Below are positions 8,392-17,940 of a DNA stretch of 64,000 nt, piece after piece (position 1 is the stretch's first letter; each line of letters opens with the position of its first letter). The notes beneath the pieces are model-generated. The model searched no databases, was not told where the DNA came from, and saw nothing but the letters and a program-made list of their open reading frames with translations. Both the position numbers and the translations under genes were made by a program. This DNA is from an uncultured Holophagaceae bacterium (GTDB lineage: Bacteria > Acidobacteriota > Holophagae > Holophagales > Holophagaceae): the NCBI GenBank assembly GCA_903884655.1, contig CAISFO010000079.1:62001-126000 (forward strand), given 5' to 3'.

Positions 8392-9066
8392 TTATAGCTG
8401 TGATTCGTCGAGGCCGAGTTCGGTGCGAAGGGCATGGAGGTACGCGAGCATGGCCGCCTGGCGGGGTTCGGCCAGACGTTGGCCTGCGGCGGTCTTCATG
8501 CCTGTGGCGAGCTTGAGGAGCTTCCGCTCGAAGTGATCCAGGCTCCAGGCCTTGTCATCCAGATCCCGGTGTTCGGCCCAGGGATCCTCCGGGTGCCAGA
8601 GCCCCGCGCCGAAGCTGGCGCCCGTGGCGAAGACCCGGGCCACGCCAATGGCACCCAGGGCCTCGAGCCGGTCCGCGTCCTGCACCACCGCGGCCTCCAG
8701 GGTGGCGGGGGTGCCCCCTCCGCTCCAGCTGTGGCTGGCCACTGCGGCGGAAACGGCTGCGGCCCGGGATTCGAGCCCAGGGGTTTCGGCGCACCAGCGG
8801 GGCACCAGCGCGGCTGCCATCTGGGCCGTGAGGGGTGATTCGGGATGGTTCTTGGGCCGGTAGACCAGGTCATGCAGCAGGGCTCCGGCCACGCAGACGG
8901 CCGGGTCCGCCCCTTCCTGCTCCGCCAGTCGCTCCGCCAATCGCGCCACCCGCAGGATGTGTCCCAGGTCGTGGGCCGCGTCGCGGTGGAAGGGTTCCGC
9001 GGAGAGGTGCGAGCGGAGCCGCGCCAGGAGGGGCTCGAACCAGGGGAAGGGGAAGGCGGGTGGCAT
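8392..9066 (-). CDS. HD-domain phosphohydrolase
   Basis: The 224-residue soluble protein shows the HD-superfamily metal residues in order: an early His (AAHDLGHILRVARLAERLA), the doublet HD (ALLHDLVY, near residue 65) and a later Asp (QDADRLEALGAIGVARVF). This spacing matches the YedJ-like group of predicted metal-dependent phosphohydrolases. The substrate is unknown. It lies 6 bases upstream of the QueD-like gene, so the HD, QueD-like and deacetylase genes probably form one minus-strand transcript, divergent from dsbD. Confidence 0.86.
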   Translation of the reverse strand: MPPAFPFPWFEPLLARLRSHLSAEPFHRDAAHDLGHILRVARLAERLAEQEGADPAVCVAGALLHDLVYRPKNHPESPLTAQMAAALVPRWCAETPGLESRAAAVSAAVASHSWSGGGTPATLEAAVVQDADRLEALGAIGVARVFATGASFGAGLWHPEDPWAEHRDLDDKAWSLDHFERKLLKLATGMKTAAGQRLAEPRQAAMLAYLHALRTELGLDESQL

Positions 9067-9138
9067 GGGTTCAGGCTAGCGGAAAGGGCCCTGCGGTTCA
9101 TCGTGGGTTACAGTAGGCGTTTGCGGTCTGGAGTCCCC

Positions 9139-10869
9139 ATGCGAACCCTGGCAGTGTTCGTGCTGAGTCTGAGCCTCGCGGTCTCGGCCTGGGCCCAGAA
9201 GGCGGATCCGAATTTCGATCCCAAGAAGGATGTGTCCCTGCGCTTCGAGAAGGGTGCGGTGGTGGTGGGCGTTCCTGTGGGGGTGCACCTGAAGGCCTCC
9301 TTCATGGCGGTGGCGAAGAAAGAGGGTCCCGGCACGCTGAAGGTGGGGAAACTGCCCCCCACCACGGAGAAGGACGAACTCGGCGATGGCATCTGGCACG
9401 GCATGGTGGCTGTGCCGGTGAGTGGCGAAGGTCTCTCCGGCAAGGTGAGGTTGTACGTGACCTACCAACCCTGCACCGAGGGTGAGGGCGGCGTCTGCTA
9501 CGCACCTGCCACCCGCTGGATGGACGTGGATTCCGCGCTCATTCCTGCGTCCGCTCTCGCGGAGAAATCAGCGGCCAAGCTGCCGAAGCCTCCGCCGGAA
9601 AATGGGGTTGAGGTGCCCAAGCCAGTTGCGACATTGGCTGTTGCGAGCCAACCGGCCCCGGCTTCTGATCGTGGCCTCAGCTGGGCCCTCCTGGTGGCCT
9701 TTGGCTACGGGCTGGCCGCCAGCCTGACGCCTTGCGTGTACCCGATGATCCCCATCACCATGGCCATCGTGGGCGCCCGGAGCAGCGGCATGCTGAAGGG
9801 CTTCCTGCTCTCGCTCACCCTGGTGCTGGGGATGGCCGTCACCTACACCACCCTCGGCGTCGTGGCGGGACTCAGCGGTGCCGCGTTCGGCGCGGCCGTG
9901 CAGAAACCGGCCTTCCTCATCCCGGTCTCCCTGCTCTTCGCGGCCTTCGCCTTCTCTCTGTTCGGCGCCTTCGAGATCGCCCTGCCGGCCGGCCTGGCGG
10001 CAAGGCTGCAGGGGGATGGTTCCCGCAAGGGCTTCGGCGGGGCCTTTCTCATGGGCCTTGTGCTCGGTCCCCTGGCGGCGCCCTGCGTGGGCCCCTTCCT
10101 GGGCACCGTGCTCGTCAACATCGCCCAGCACCAGGGGGTGGTCTCCGGCGCCCTGCAGCTGTTCGTCTTCGCGCTGGGCATGGGCGTGCTGTTCATGGCC
10201 GTGGGCACCTTCAATGCCGCCCTGCCCAAGAGCGGCGAATGGCTCGTCCGGTTCAAGCAGATCATGGGGCTGGTGGTGCTGGGCTTCGCTGCCTGGAACG
10301 TGCGGTTCATCGTGCCCACCTGGGCCAACTTCGCCCTCTGGTCCTTCGTGCTGCTGACGGGGTCCGCCGTCTTCGGCCTCTTCGAATCCGCCGATGACAT
10401 GGTGGGCCAGATGCGCAAGGGCTTCGCCGCACTCCTGCTGGCCGTCGCCTTGATTCTGGCCCTGCGGTCCACCGAAAGCGCCTTTGGAGTGGACTTGCTG
10501 CCCAGGGGGGGTGCCCCCGCGATGGTGGAAGCGCATGCCGGCTGGCTCGAGCAGGATCTGGAAGGGGCCCTCAGCAAGGCCAAGGCCGAACGCAAGCTGG
10601 TGATCGTCGACATCTACGCCGAGTGGTGCGCCCAGTGCAAGGAACTGGACGAGAAGACCTGGCCCGAGGCGGGCGTGAAGCAGTGGTTGGCCCAGAACGC
10701 CGTGTCCATCCGCATCGACACCGACGCCAAACGGCCGGATCTGGCCGAGAAGCTGCAGATCCGCAGCTACCCGACCGTGCTCCTGCTGGATGCCGATGGC
10801 AAGGAACTGAAGCGGATCCTGGGTTACCAGAAGCCCGAGACGATGAAGGCCTGGTTCGAAGGGAAGTGA
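9139..10869 (+). CDS. dsbD: Thiol:disulfide interchange protein DsbD
   Basis: The 576-residue reductase passes electrons from cytoplasmic thioredoxin across the inner membrane to periplasmic disulfide isomerases and cytochrome c maturation. A Sec signal (cleavage after AWAQ) precedes the alpha domain with its Cys pair (PCTEGEGGVC). The eight-helix core carries TPCVYPM and AAPCVGPF, and the C-terminal thioredoxin domain has WCAQC near residue 497. ATG 9139 has GGAG at a suitable spacing; the frame stays open upstream but that part overlaps the HD gene antisense and lacks a signal. It fits a genome with exported c-type cytochromes. Confidence 0.95.
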   Translation: MRTLAVFVLSLSLAVSAWAQKADPNFDPKKDVSLRFEKGAVVVGVPVGVHLKASFMAVAKKEGPGTLKVGKLPPTTEKDELGDGIWHGMVAVPVSGEGLSGKVRLYVTYQPCTEGEGGVCYAPATRWMDVDSALIPASALAEKSAAKLPKPPPENGVEVPKPVATLAVASQPAPASDRGLSWALLVAFGYGLAASLTPCVYPMIPITMAIVGARSSGMLKGFLLSLTLVLGMAVTYTTLGVVAGLSGAAFGAAVQKPAFLIPVSLLFAAFAFSLFGAFEIALPAGLAARLQGDGSRKGFGGAFLMGLVLGPLAAPCVGPFLGTVLVNIAQHQGVVSGALQLFVFALGMGVLFMAVGTFNAALPKSGEWLVRFKQIMGLVVLGFAAWNVRFIVPTWANFALWSFVLLTGSAVFGLFESADDMVGQMRKGFAALLLAVALILALRSTESAFGVDLLPRGGAPAMVEAHAGWLEQDLEGALSKAKAERKLVIVDIYAEWCAQCKELDEKTWPEAGVKQWLAQNAVSIRIDTDAKRPDLAEKLQIRSYPTVLLLDADGKELKRILGYQKPETMKAWFEGK

Positions 10870-10893
10870 TCCCGCGATCTGCCAGCCTTTTCC

Positions 10894-11496
10894 TCAGAAG
10901 TGGTAGGCCAGCCCTCCGCCCAGTCGCGTGACCCTGGCGTTGAGGACTTTCGCCAGGACGCTGCCTTCCGCACGGAGGCTCCATTGGCGGCCGAGATCCA
11001 GGCTCAGCCCCAGGCCCACCTGGGGTGTGGTGCCATCCCCGGCATGCTCGCCGGGCGCAAGGACCGGATCGCGGGAGCCCTGGGAAGCGCTCCAGTAGGT
11101 CCAGCCGGCCCGTCCATAGGCCGAGAGGGATCCCGTCAGCGGGAGCCGGACCAGACCGGACACGGTGAGGCTGACGACGTCCCGCCGCCACGTGGAGCTG
11201 CCGTCGCTGGTGGGGAATTTGCCATAGCCGTCCAGGCTGATCTCGACTCCCCAGTGACGGCCCCCCTTCGCCCCGGCGAAGGCCGAGAAGGTGCTGGTGG
11301 TGAAGGGCGCCTTCGGACTGGAGGCTCCCATCCAGGACTCGGACCGGATGGTACCGAGGACGAGGCCTACATAGCGATCCTCGGACTGGCCCGAGCTGGA
11401 TATCGATCCCTGGGCCTTCAAGGTGGGCAGGGCCAGCAGCAGAAGTACGGCGATGCGCAGCCACACTGGGTTCCCTGGCAATGGGGTGCCGGACAT
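10894..11496 (-). CDS. Outer-membrane beta-barrel protein
   Basis: The 200-residue protein has a signal peptide (LRIAVLLLLALPTLKAQ). Alternating amphipathic strands with many Gly/Ser/aromatic residues follow, ending in a C-terminal phenylalanine (GGGLAYHF), the classical BAM-recognised last strand. ATG 11496 was chosen because AGGAGG lies 5 bases upstream; an in-frame codon 54 bases earlier would spoil the signal. No homologue or ligand is recognised. It converges on dsbD and is separated from the acyl-CoA synthetase by a long divergent spacer. Confidence 0.8.
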   Translation of the reverse strand: MSGTPLPGNPVWLRIAVLLLLALPTLKAQGSISSSGQSEDRYVGLVLGTIRSESWMGASSPKAPFTTSTFSAFAGAKGGRHWGVEISLDGYGKFPTSDGSSTWRRDVVSLTVSGLVRLPLTGSLSAYGRAGWTYWSASQGSRDPVLAPGEHAGDGTTPQVGLGLSLDLGRQWSLRAEGSVLAKVLNARVTRLGGGLAYHF

Positions 11497-11804
11497 GAGT
11501 CCTCCTGCGGATCCTGTGAAGTTCATCAAAAATGACCCTTGGATCGTCATCCGTCAAGGCAAGGCACCCATCCCAGTGGAGCAGGGCGGCGGCTCCGTGA
11601 TCCCGCGGCGACAGGCAGAAAAATTTTTCGCACGACGATGCAAAAACAATGAAATTAGGCATTACCTGCCTTCCATCTGGACGGTGCCGGGGTAGGCAGC
11701 GGTTTTGGAGTCCGGTGGACCTGATGTGTGGCATTGTTTCCAGGTCGATTTCCCCACACATTCTTCCATCCCCTTCCGGGTGGCCTTGGCATGAGGCGCC
11801 GCAC
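11497..11804. promoter_or_regulatory. Long divergent intergenic region (308 bases)
   Basis: No coding sequence is supported. The stretch 11617-11670 is distinctly AT-rich and includes a perfect 12-base palindrome GAAAAATTTTTC (11618-11629). It probably holds divergent promoters for the beta-barrel gene and the acyl-CoA synthetase. I cannot place -35/-10 boxes confidently. Confidence 0.4.
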
Positions 11805-13394
11805 ATGGCTCTTTCAACACCTCCCCTGGCGAAGCTCTCGACTCAGCCACCTGTCCATCGGCAGGAGCTGTCCCCCATCTACTTTCTGGAGCGGGCGGGG
11901 GACATCTACGCCGAACGTCCGGCCGTCACGGATGGCGACCAGCGCTACACCTGGCGGGAATTCCGGGCGCGGGCCCGGCGGTTCGCCTCGGAGCTGCGGA
12001 CAGACGGCCTCAAGAAGGGCGACCGGGTGGCCTTCCTGGCCTTCAACTCGGAGCCACTCCTGCTGGCGCATTTCGCGGTCCCCATGGCCGGGGGCATCCT
12101 GGTGGCCATCAACACCCGCCTGAACCCCGAAGAGATCGCCTACATCATCAGCCACAGCGGCGCGACGCGAGTATTCGTGACGCCGGAACTGCTGCCCCAG
12201 CTTGGTGCCGTGCCCCCCACGGTGCAGCGCGTGGTGCTCGGCCCTGATTTCGAGGCATTGCTGGCCCGGGGCTCCGAAGCCCCCCTCGAACTGTGTCTGG
12301 TGAGCGAGGACGAACCCATCACCATCAACTACACGTCCGGCACCACCGGGCGGCCCAAGGGGGTGGTGTACCACCACCGGGGGGCCTACCTGAACGCACT
12401 GGCCATGATCCTCGATCACCGGGTCCAGGCGGAAAGCCGCTACCTGTGGACCCTGCCGATGTTCCACTGCAACGGCTGGTGCTTCACCTGGGGCCTGGCC
12501 GCCGTGGGTGCCGAGAGCGTCTGCATCCCCAAGATCGAGCCAGGGCCGACCTGGCAGCTGTTCGATGCGGGGGTGACCCACTTCTGTGCGGCCCCCACGG
12601 TCTGCACCATGCTGGTGGCCGACCCGGCCGCCCACCGCCTGGAACGGCCGGTGCGGCTGTTCACCGCCGGTGCGCCGCCTTCCCCGACCCTGATCGCCCG
12701 CATGGCCGATCTGAACTTCCAGCTGGACCATGTCTACGGCCTCACGGAAGTCTACGGACCGTTCACCATCAACGTGCCCAGCCCCGGAATGGGCGCTCTG
12801 CCCGCAGAGCAGCAGGCCCAGCTCCGGGCTCGCCAGGGCATGCCGAATGTCTGTGCGGGGGAAGTCCGCGTGGTGGACGACGCCATGAACGACGTGGCCA
12901 TGGATGGCGCCACCATGGGCGAGGTGGTCATGCGCGGCAATGTCGTCATGACCGGCTACTTCGAGGATGCCGAGGCCACCGACCGGGCCTTCTTTGGCGG
13001 CTGGTTCCATTCCGGCGATCTGGGCGTCCACCATCCGGACGGCTCCATCGAGCTGCGGGACCGGGCCAAGGACATCATCATCTCCGGCGGCGAGAACATC
13101 TCCACCATCGAGGTGGAACAGGCGGTGGTCTCGCACCCGGCGGTGATGGAGTGCGCGGTGATCGCGGTCCCCGACCCGAAGTGGGGCGAGGTGCCCAAGG
13201 CCTTCGTCACGCTCAAGCCCGGGGCCTCGGTCACCGCCGAAGAGCTGGTGGCCCACTGCCGCACCCGGCTCGCCAACTTCAAGCTGCCCCGGCACATTGA
13301 ATTCTGCGCCCTGCCGAAAACCTCGACCGGCAAGATCCAGAAATTCATGCTGCGGGACAAGGAGTGGAAGGGGCGGGACCGCCGCATCAACTGA
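11805..13394 (+). CDS. Acyl-CoA synthetase (AMP-binding, adenylate-forming)
   Basis: The 529-residue enzyme activates a carboxylic acid through an acyl-adenylate and ligates it to CoA. The P-loop YTSGTTGRPKG lies near residue 180, followed by the A5-type YGLTEVYGP, the GWFHSGDLG motif and the C-terminal catalytic lysine region KTSTGKIQK. The sequence around PMFHCNGWCFTW places it in the medium/long-chain or DmdB-like branch; the exact substrate cannot be read. ATG 11805 is preceded by GAGG at 8 bases; upstream open frame lacks family similarity. Its end overlaps the convergent endonuclease III fusion gene by 8 bases. Confidence 0.9.
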   Translation: MALSTPPLAKLSTQPPVHRQELSPIYFLERAGDIYAERPAVTDGDQRYTWREFRARARRFASELRTDGLKKGDRVAFLAFNSEPLLLAHFAVPMAGGILVAINTRLNPEEIAYIISHSGATRVFVTPELLPQLGAVPPTVQRVVLGPDFEALLARGSEAPLELCLVSEDEPITINYTSGTTGRPKGVVYHHRGAYLNALAMILDHRVQAESRYLWTLPMFHCNGWCFTWGLAAVGAESVCIPKIEPGPTWQLFDAGVTHFCAAPTVCTMLVADPAAHRLERPVRLFTAGAPPSPTLIARMADLNFQLDHVYGLTEVYGPFTINVPSPGMGALPAEQQAQLRARQGMPNVCAGEVRVVDDAMNDVAMDGATMGEVVMRGNVVMTGYFEDAEATDRAFFGGWFHSGDLGVHHPDGSIELRDRAKDIIISGGENISTIEVEQAVVSHPAVMECAVIAVPDPKWGEVPKAFVTLKPGASVTAEELVAHCRTRLANFKLPRHIEFCALPKTSTGKIQKFMLRDKEWKGRDRRIN

Positions 13395-14832
13395 TCGAAA
13401 GGGCCCTGACCAGCTCCAGGCCCTGCTCCGTCCTGCTCAGGTACCAGGTAAGCGCCTGTCCATCCACGAGGTGGACGGCGGCCTCCGGGCAGAGCCTCTG
13501 CAGTTCCGCCTGGTGGCGCCGATTGAACCGGTAGGGCTCGGTGGGGAGCAGGATGATCCGGGGATCCAGCGCCACCAGCGTTTCCTCTGACAGGGCCGGG
13601 TAGCGGTCCGGGCCAATGGGCGTGACGCCTCCCTGGCGCAGCAGGTCACCCACGTATGTATCCGGTCCGGCGCTCATCCAGGGCTCGCGCCAGACCAGGG
13701 CAAGGGCCCGCGGTCCCTTCCTGTGCCGCTTCTTCAGGGCCTTCTCAAGGGCGGTGGCCTGGACCTCGGCGGCCTCACCCACACCCAGGAGCTCCCCGAG
13801 GGAGCGAAGGGCGGCGATGCAGTCTTTCACGGTGCGGATCTCCAGGACCAGCCAGGGGATGCCCAGGGCCGTGAGGGCGTCGGCCACCGCTTCTGGGTTC
13901 TCGTCCTTCTCGAGGATCACCAGGTCCGGCGCCAGATCGCGAATGCGGCCCAGGTCTGGATCCTTGGTGCCACCCACGGCGGGCACGGTGTTCCGGATCC
14001 ACCTGGGCTCGATGCAGTACCGGCTGCGTCCAGCCAGCCGCGTGGCGAGCCCCCATTGCACCAGCAGTTCGGTGACCGAGGGGACCAGGCTCACGATTCG
14101 CTGGGGACCGGTGGTCGAGGGGGCCTGGGAACTGAAGGCCGACGCCGGGAGATCGGGTGCGCCTGTGATCAGCTTCACGCCCAGGTGCGGATCCTTCATC
14201 TTGCCGAGTCCCGTGGGACAGAGGTCCAGCAGGGTGCAGCCCGCGCAGTCAGGGCGCCGGGCATCGCAGACCCGGCGGCCGTGGAAGATGAGCTGATGGT
14301 GCAGCTCGATCCAGTCTTCCCGCGGGAAGAGGGCGCAGAGATCGGCTTCCACTTTCTCGGGTGTCGTGGCCTTGGACAGCCCCAGGCGGCGGGCCACGCG
14401 GAAGATGTGGGTGTCGACGGGCAGGGCGGGCACCCCGAAGGCGTTGGACAGGACCACGTTGGCGGTCTTCTGGCCCACGCCGGGCAGGGCGGTGAGGGTG
14501 GCGAGGTCGGCGGGCACCTGGCCGCCGTGCCGGGCCAGGAGGGCCTGGGCGAGGCCGATGAGGTTCTTGGCCTTGTTGTGGTAGAACCCCGTCGATTTGA
14601 TGAGGCCTTCCAGCTCGTCCAGGCGGGCCTGCGCGAGGCTGGCCGCATCGGGGAAGCGGGCGAAGAGCGCCGGGGTGGTGAGGTTGACCCGGGCGTCCGT
14701 GCACTGGGCGCTGAGGATGGTGGCCACCACCAGCTGGAAGGGATCCAGGTGGTCCAGGGCGCAGCGGGCGTCCGGGTAGGCGGCCCGGAGACGGGCCTGG
14801 AGCTGCGGGGCATCGGGCTTGGACAGGCGCAT
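13387..14832 (-). CDS. Endonuclease III fused to a BtuF-like helical-backbone metal receptor domain
   Basis: This is one uninterrupted 481-codon frame with two complete domains. Residues 1-215 are a full endonuclease III. They carry the helix-hairpin-helix LPGVGQKTANV with the catalytic Lys, VDTH with the catalytic Asp, and a CX6CX2CX5C cluster motif (CDARRPDC..C.....C). Residues about 245-481 match periplasmic cobalamin/Fe-siderophore-binding proteins (RIVSLVPSVTELLVQWGL, RSRYC, PDLVILEKDENP, WMSAGPDTYVGDLLRQGG). There is no signal peptide, so the receptor domain would be cytosolic. The first half excises oxidised pyrimidines; the second half's ligand is unknown. Base-excision activity is well supported, the combined role is not. 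Confidence 0.88.
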   Translation of the reverse strand: MRLSKPDAPQLQARLRAAYPDARCALDHLDPFQLVVATILSAQCTDARVNLTTPALFARFPDAASLAQARLDELEGLIKSTGFYHNKAKNLIGLAQALLARHGGQVPADLATLTALPGVGQKTANVVLSNAFGVPALPVDTHIFRVARRLGLSKATTPEKVEADLCALFPREDWIELHHQLIFHGRRVCDARRPDCAGCTLLDLCPTGLGKMKDPHLGVKLITGAPDLPASAFSSQAPSTTGPQRIVSLVPSVTELLVQWGLATRLAGRSRYCIEPRWIRNTVPAVGGTKDPDLGRIRDLAPDLVILEKDENPEAVADALTALGIPWLVLEIRTVKDCIAALRSLGELLGVGEAAEVQATALEKALKKRHRKGPRALALVWREPWMSAGPDTYVGDLLRQGGVTPIGPDRYPALSEETLVALDPRIILLPTEPYRFNRRHQAELQRLCPEAAVHLVDGQALTWYLSRTEQGLELVRALSIS

Positions 14833-14903
14833 GGAATCAGCATAGGAGCGCCCGGTGCCGATGGGAGAGGCAGGTTTCGCTAGACTACGAACCGAGGTGC
14901 CCC

Positions 14904-15764
14904 ATGCCCACGACCTTCACGGGAAGGCTCGACTGCCAGGAAACGGCCCATCACTACCTGGAGCTGGTGCGGTCCAACGTGAAGAAGCTGGGCTTCTCGC
15001 CCGGCCTGGGCGTCATTCTCGGCAGCGGTGATGCCGGCAGCCTGACCTACCAGCGCTGGCTCATGAAGGACTGCGAAGACCTGGGCATCCACGCCACCGA
15101 CCTGCGGGTGGAGAACGGCATGCAGATCGTGAAGCTGCTGGCGCGCCTCAACCAGGACGAGAAGACCCACGGCATCTTCATCTTCTATCCCCTGCGCTAC
15201 GCCGAGATCAAGGATGACGAGGTGATGGACCTGGTGGATCCCGGCAAGGACATCGAGGGCCTGCACGCCATCAACATCGGGTTCCTGAACAAGTACCGGA
15301 AGCGCATGGACGATGGCACCCAGCACCGCTGCATGACCCCGTGCACCGCCCGGGCCATCGTGAAGACCCTGAAGCGGGGCTTCGGCGAGGGCTGGCTGGC
15401 GGGCAAGACCGTGCTGGTGATCAACGACAGCCTGCGCATCGGAAGGCCCCTCACCGCCATGGTGGCCAACCTCAAGGCCACGCCCATCCTCTGCCACCAG
15501 AACACCAACAAGGAGCACCTCGAAGGCTTCATCCGCATGGCCGATGTCATCGTCAGCGCCGTGCCCGCGCCGAACTACCAGATCAACACCGACTGGATCA
15601 AGGACGGCGCCCTCTGCTTCGACCTGAGCGGCGACGGCAACTTCGACTACGAAGCCCTGGACCGCCGGGGCATCCCCTACACCGACACCAACAAGAACAG
15701 CGTGGGCAAGGTCACCCGCGCCATGGCCCTGCTGAACCTGACCTACGCTGCGGGGCCGGGCTGA
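14904..15764 (+). CDS. Methylenetetrahydrofolate dehydrogenase, FolD family, MTD1-like
   Basis: The 286-residue protein has the FolD two-domain fold: a folate domain with SLTYQRWLMK and KDIEGLH, and a Rossmann domain with VLVINDSLRIGRPL and a C-terminal VGKVTRAMALLN. The residue four after the conserved Tyr, a catalytic Lys in bifunctional FolD, is Leu (YQRWL). The usual QLPLP reads FYPLR, and DVDG reads DIEG. These changes remove the cyclohydrolase-type residues and resemble the yeast monofunctional NAD-dependent dehydrogenase MTD1. It probably oxidises 5,10-methylene-THF only; NAD preference is inference. ATG 14904 is preceded by GAGG; a TAGACT -10-like box lies at 14881. Confidence 0.82.
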   Translation: MPTTFTGRLDCQETAHHYLELVRSNVKKLGFSPGLGVILGSGDAGSLTYQRWLMKDCEDLGIHATDLRVENGMQIVKLLARLNQDEKTHGIFIFYPLRYAEIKDDEVMDLVDPGKDIEGLHAINIGFLNKYRKRMDDGTQHRCMTPCTARAIVKTLKRGFGEGWLAGKTVLVINDSLRIGRPLTAMVANLKATPILCHQNTNKEHLEGFIRMADVIVSAVPAPNYQINTDWIKDGALCFDLSGDGNFDYEALDRRGIPYTDTNKNSVGKVTRAMALLNLTYAAGPG

Positions 15765-16214
15765 TCAGAACCGCGTGGTAAGGACAAGCCCCAGACTGCT
15801 GCGGCGCCGCACGGTGAGCCCTGGCGAGAAGGGACGCTCCAGGTGCTCCCCCTCCAGGCTGACGGCCCAGGCGGGGTGGAAGGCCCAGCCCATCCGCAGG
15901 CGGGGCCCCAGAAAGGCGCCCTCGCCGGGGGGCACTTCCACGATGGCCCCGATGCCCACGAACACGGCCTTGGCGGTGGCGTTGGCATCGGCCACGAAGC
16001 GGATGGCATTGTCGCCGTCGTCCCAGTGGCGGGCCCCCAGGCCGATGCCCAGGTGAAGGTGGGCGAAGTCCCCGCCCTCCCGCACCTGCAGCTCGGTGAT
16101 GGGCACGGTGAATTCGACGGCCGTGGCCCGGGGCTGACGGATCACCGACAGCAGGGTGGACTGGGCTGACAGGGGGAGGACGGACAGGGCAAGGAGGCAG
16201 AGGATTCGGCGCAT
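15765..16214 (-). CDS. Small exported beta-barrel-like protein
   Basis: The 149-residue protein has a Sec signal (RILCLLALSVLPLSAQS) and an all-beta pattern with repeated Gly and aromatic residues. It ends in TTRF, with the C-terminal Phe typical of outer-membrane barrels. It is too short for more than about eight strands. It abuts the FolD-family gene stop to stop with no gap. No family is recognised and no function is assigned. Confidence 0.68.
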   Translation of the reverse strand: MRRILCLLALSVLPLSAQSTLLSVIRQPRATAVEFTVPITELQVREGGDFAHLHLGIGLGARHWDDGDNAIRFVADANATAKAVFVGIGAIVEVPPGEGAFLGPRLRMGWAFHPAWAVSLEGEHLERPFSPGLTVRRRSSLGLVLTTRF

Positions 16215-16353
16215 GGACAGGCTACTGGCTCCCTCCGGCCAGGTTTAGGAACGGGCCAGGCCTTCGTGTTACACGGAATTCACAACCTGGTCACATCCTT
16301 CCGATCCAAAGCCAGGGACCGCCCACCGGACCTGGAAGCCATCGAGGTGCACC

Positions 16354-17940
16354 GTGAAGATCAGTCGAAAACTGATGTGGGGCTTCAGCCTGGGAGGCGT
16401 GGCCCTGGTGTTCGTGGGAGGCATGGCCTATTACATGAATGCTGTCGCCATGAGCGAGAGCCGGCGCGTGATCGACGTCAATTCGAAGCTCGTGGAACAC
16501 GGCCAGCGCATGCGGGCCAACATCAACATGCTGCGCCGCTACGAGAAGGACCTGTTTCTGAACCTCGGCGATCCCGCAGCCATGGCCAAGTACCAGAAGA
16601 GCTGGACCGAGGCCCGGGAGCATGCGAAAAAGCGCATGGAGCAGCTGGCCCGGCTGGAGAGCGATCCCAAGCAGCAGGCCACCCTGGCGGAGATCAACAG
16701 CCAGCTGGAAGCCTACGCCAAGGGCTTTGCCGGCGTGGTGGCCCAGATCCAGTCCGGGGCGATCAAGACGCCCGTGGAGGCGAACCGCGGCATCGGCCAG
16801 TTCAAGGAAGCCACCCACAAGGCCGAGGCGGCCATCACCGCCTATGCCACCGATGAGGACCAGGCGATTGCCCGAGTGTTGAAGGATCTGGACGCGTCGA
16901 ACCGCCGGGGCCAGACGATCATGTCGGCCACGATGCTGCTCACCCTCGCCGGGCTGGGCGTGTTCGCGACCGCCCTCATCCGCTCCATCCGGACGCCCCT
17001 CAAGGACATCGCCCACCTGGTGACGGACATGGGCCAGGGGCAGGGGGACCTCACCCACAAGCTCGACTACCAGGGGAAGGACGAGCTCGGGGACATCTGC
17101 GAAGGCGTGAACCGGTTCGTCGAGAAGCTCCGGGGCATCATCTCGAATGTGGCGCGGACGACCGAACAGGTCGCCTCGGCGGCCCAGGAGCTCAGCGCCA
17201 CCGCCGAGGAGATCAACCAGACCACCACGGAGCTGAGCCAAAACGCCGAGCGCCAGCGCGAGGCCATGATCCGGTCCTCGTCGGCCCTGGAGCAGATCTC
17301 GGCCTCCATCACCCAGGTGGGAACCGCCGCCAGCGAAACCGAGACCATCGCCAAGGGGTCGCTGGACCTGGCGGCCCAGGGCAGCGCGGCGGCACAGGAA
17401 AGCACCCACGCCATGGATGCCATCAAGGAATCCTCGGGGAAGGTGAACCGCATCACCGGTGTCATCGCCGACATCGCCCGCCAGACGAACCTCCTGTCCC
17501 TGAATGCCGCCATCGAGGCGGCGAAGGCCGGGGCCCAGGGCAAGGGCTTCGCCGTGGTGGCGGAGGAGATCCGCAAGCTGGCGGAGCGCAGCTCGACCGC
17601 GGCCAAGGAGATCTCGGTGCTGATCACGGAGAGCACGGATCGGGTGGAGATGGGGGTCGAGTCCGTCGGCCGGGTCGGGCGAAGGCTAACTTCCATCGAC
17701 GAAGCCACCCGGGACAGCACCAGCCGCATCCAGGGGATCTCTCTGGCGATGGAGGAGCAGTCGAAGGCCAGCCAGGAGATGGTCGCCGCCGTGAGCGTCA
17801 CCACCCAGATCTCCGAGCAGACGGCGGGGGCTTCCACCGAGCTCTCCTCCACCATCCAGGAGGTGGCCCGCACCATTGAGGAGCTGGCCCGGGTGGCCCA
17901 CGACCTGCGTGCCCAGACCGGCCAGTTCAAGCTCGCCTGA
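16354..17940 (+). CDS. Methyl-accepting chemotaxis protein (first of a tandem pair)
   Basis: The 528-residue chemoreceptor starts with GTG 16354 (GAGG six bases upstream). It has a membrane helix (about residues 9-28), a periplasmic four-helix-bundle sensor with [20 protein letters not shown], a second membrane helix (about 188-210) and a HAMP domain. The long signalling coiled coil carries the conserved tip [20 protein letters not shown] and [17 protein letters not shown]. It signals to CheA/CheW; the ligand is unknown. There is no CheR-binding pentapeptide at the C terminus (ends QFKLA). It is close in length and sequence to the next gene, so the pair arose by duplication. Confidence 0.93.
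   Translation: MKISRKLMWGFSLGGVALVFVGGMAYYMNAVAMSESRRVIDVNSKLVEHGQRMRANINMLRRYEKDLFLNLGDPAAMAKYQKSWTEAREHAKKRMEQLARLESDPKQQATLAEINSQLEAYAKGFAGVVAQIQSGAIKTPVEANRGIGQFKEATHKAEAAITAYATDEDQAIARVLKDLDASNRRGQTIMSATMLLTLAGLGVFATALIRSIRTPLKDIAHLVTDMGQGQGDLTHKLDYQGKDELGDICEGVNRFVEKLRGIISNVARTTEQVASAAQELSATAEEINQTTTELSQNAERQREAMIRSSSALEQISASITQVGTAASETETIAKGSLDLAAQGSAAAQESTHAMDAIKESSGKVNRITGVIADIARQTNLLSLNAAIEAAKAGAQGKGFAVVAEEIRKLAERSSTAAKEISVLITESTDRVEMGVESVGRVGRRLTSIDEATRDSTSRIQGISLAMEEQSKASQEMVAAVSVTTQISEQTAGASTELSSTIQEVARTIEELARVAHDLRAQTGQFKLA

Noticed and set aside
8845-9138. N-terminal extension of DsbD
   Set aside because: The added 98 residues precede a clear signal peptide at 9139 and overlap the HD gene antisense, so they are not translated.
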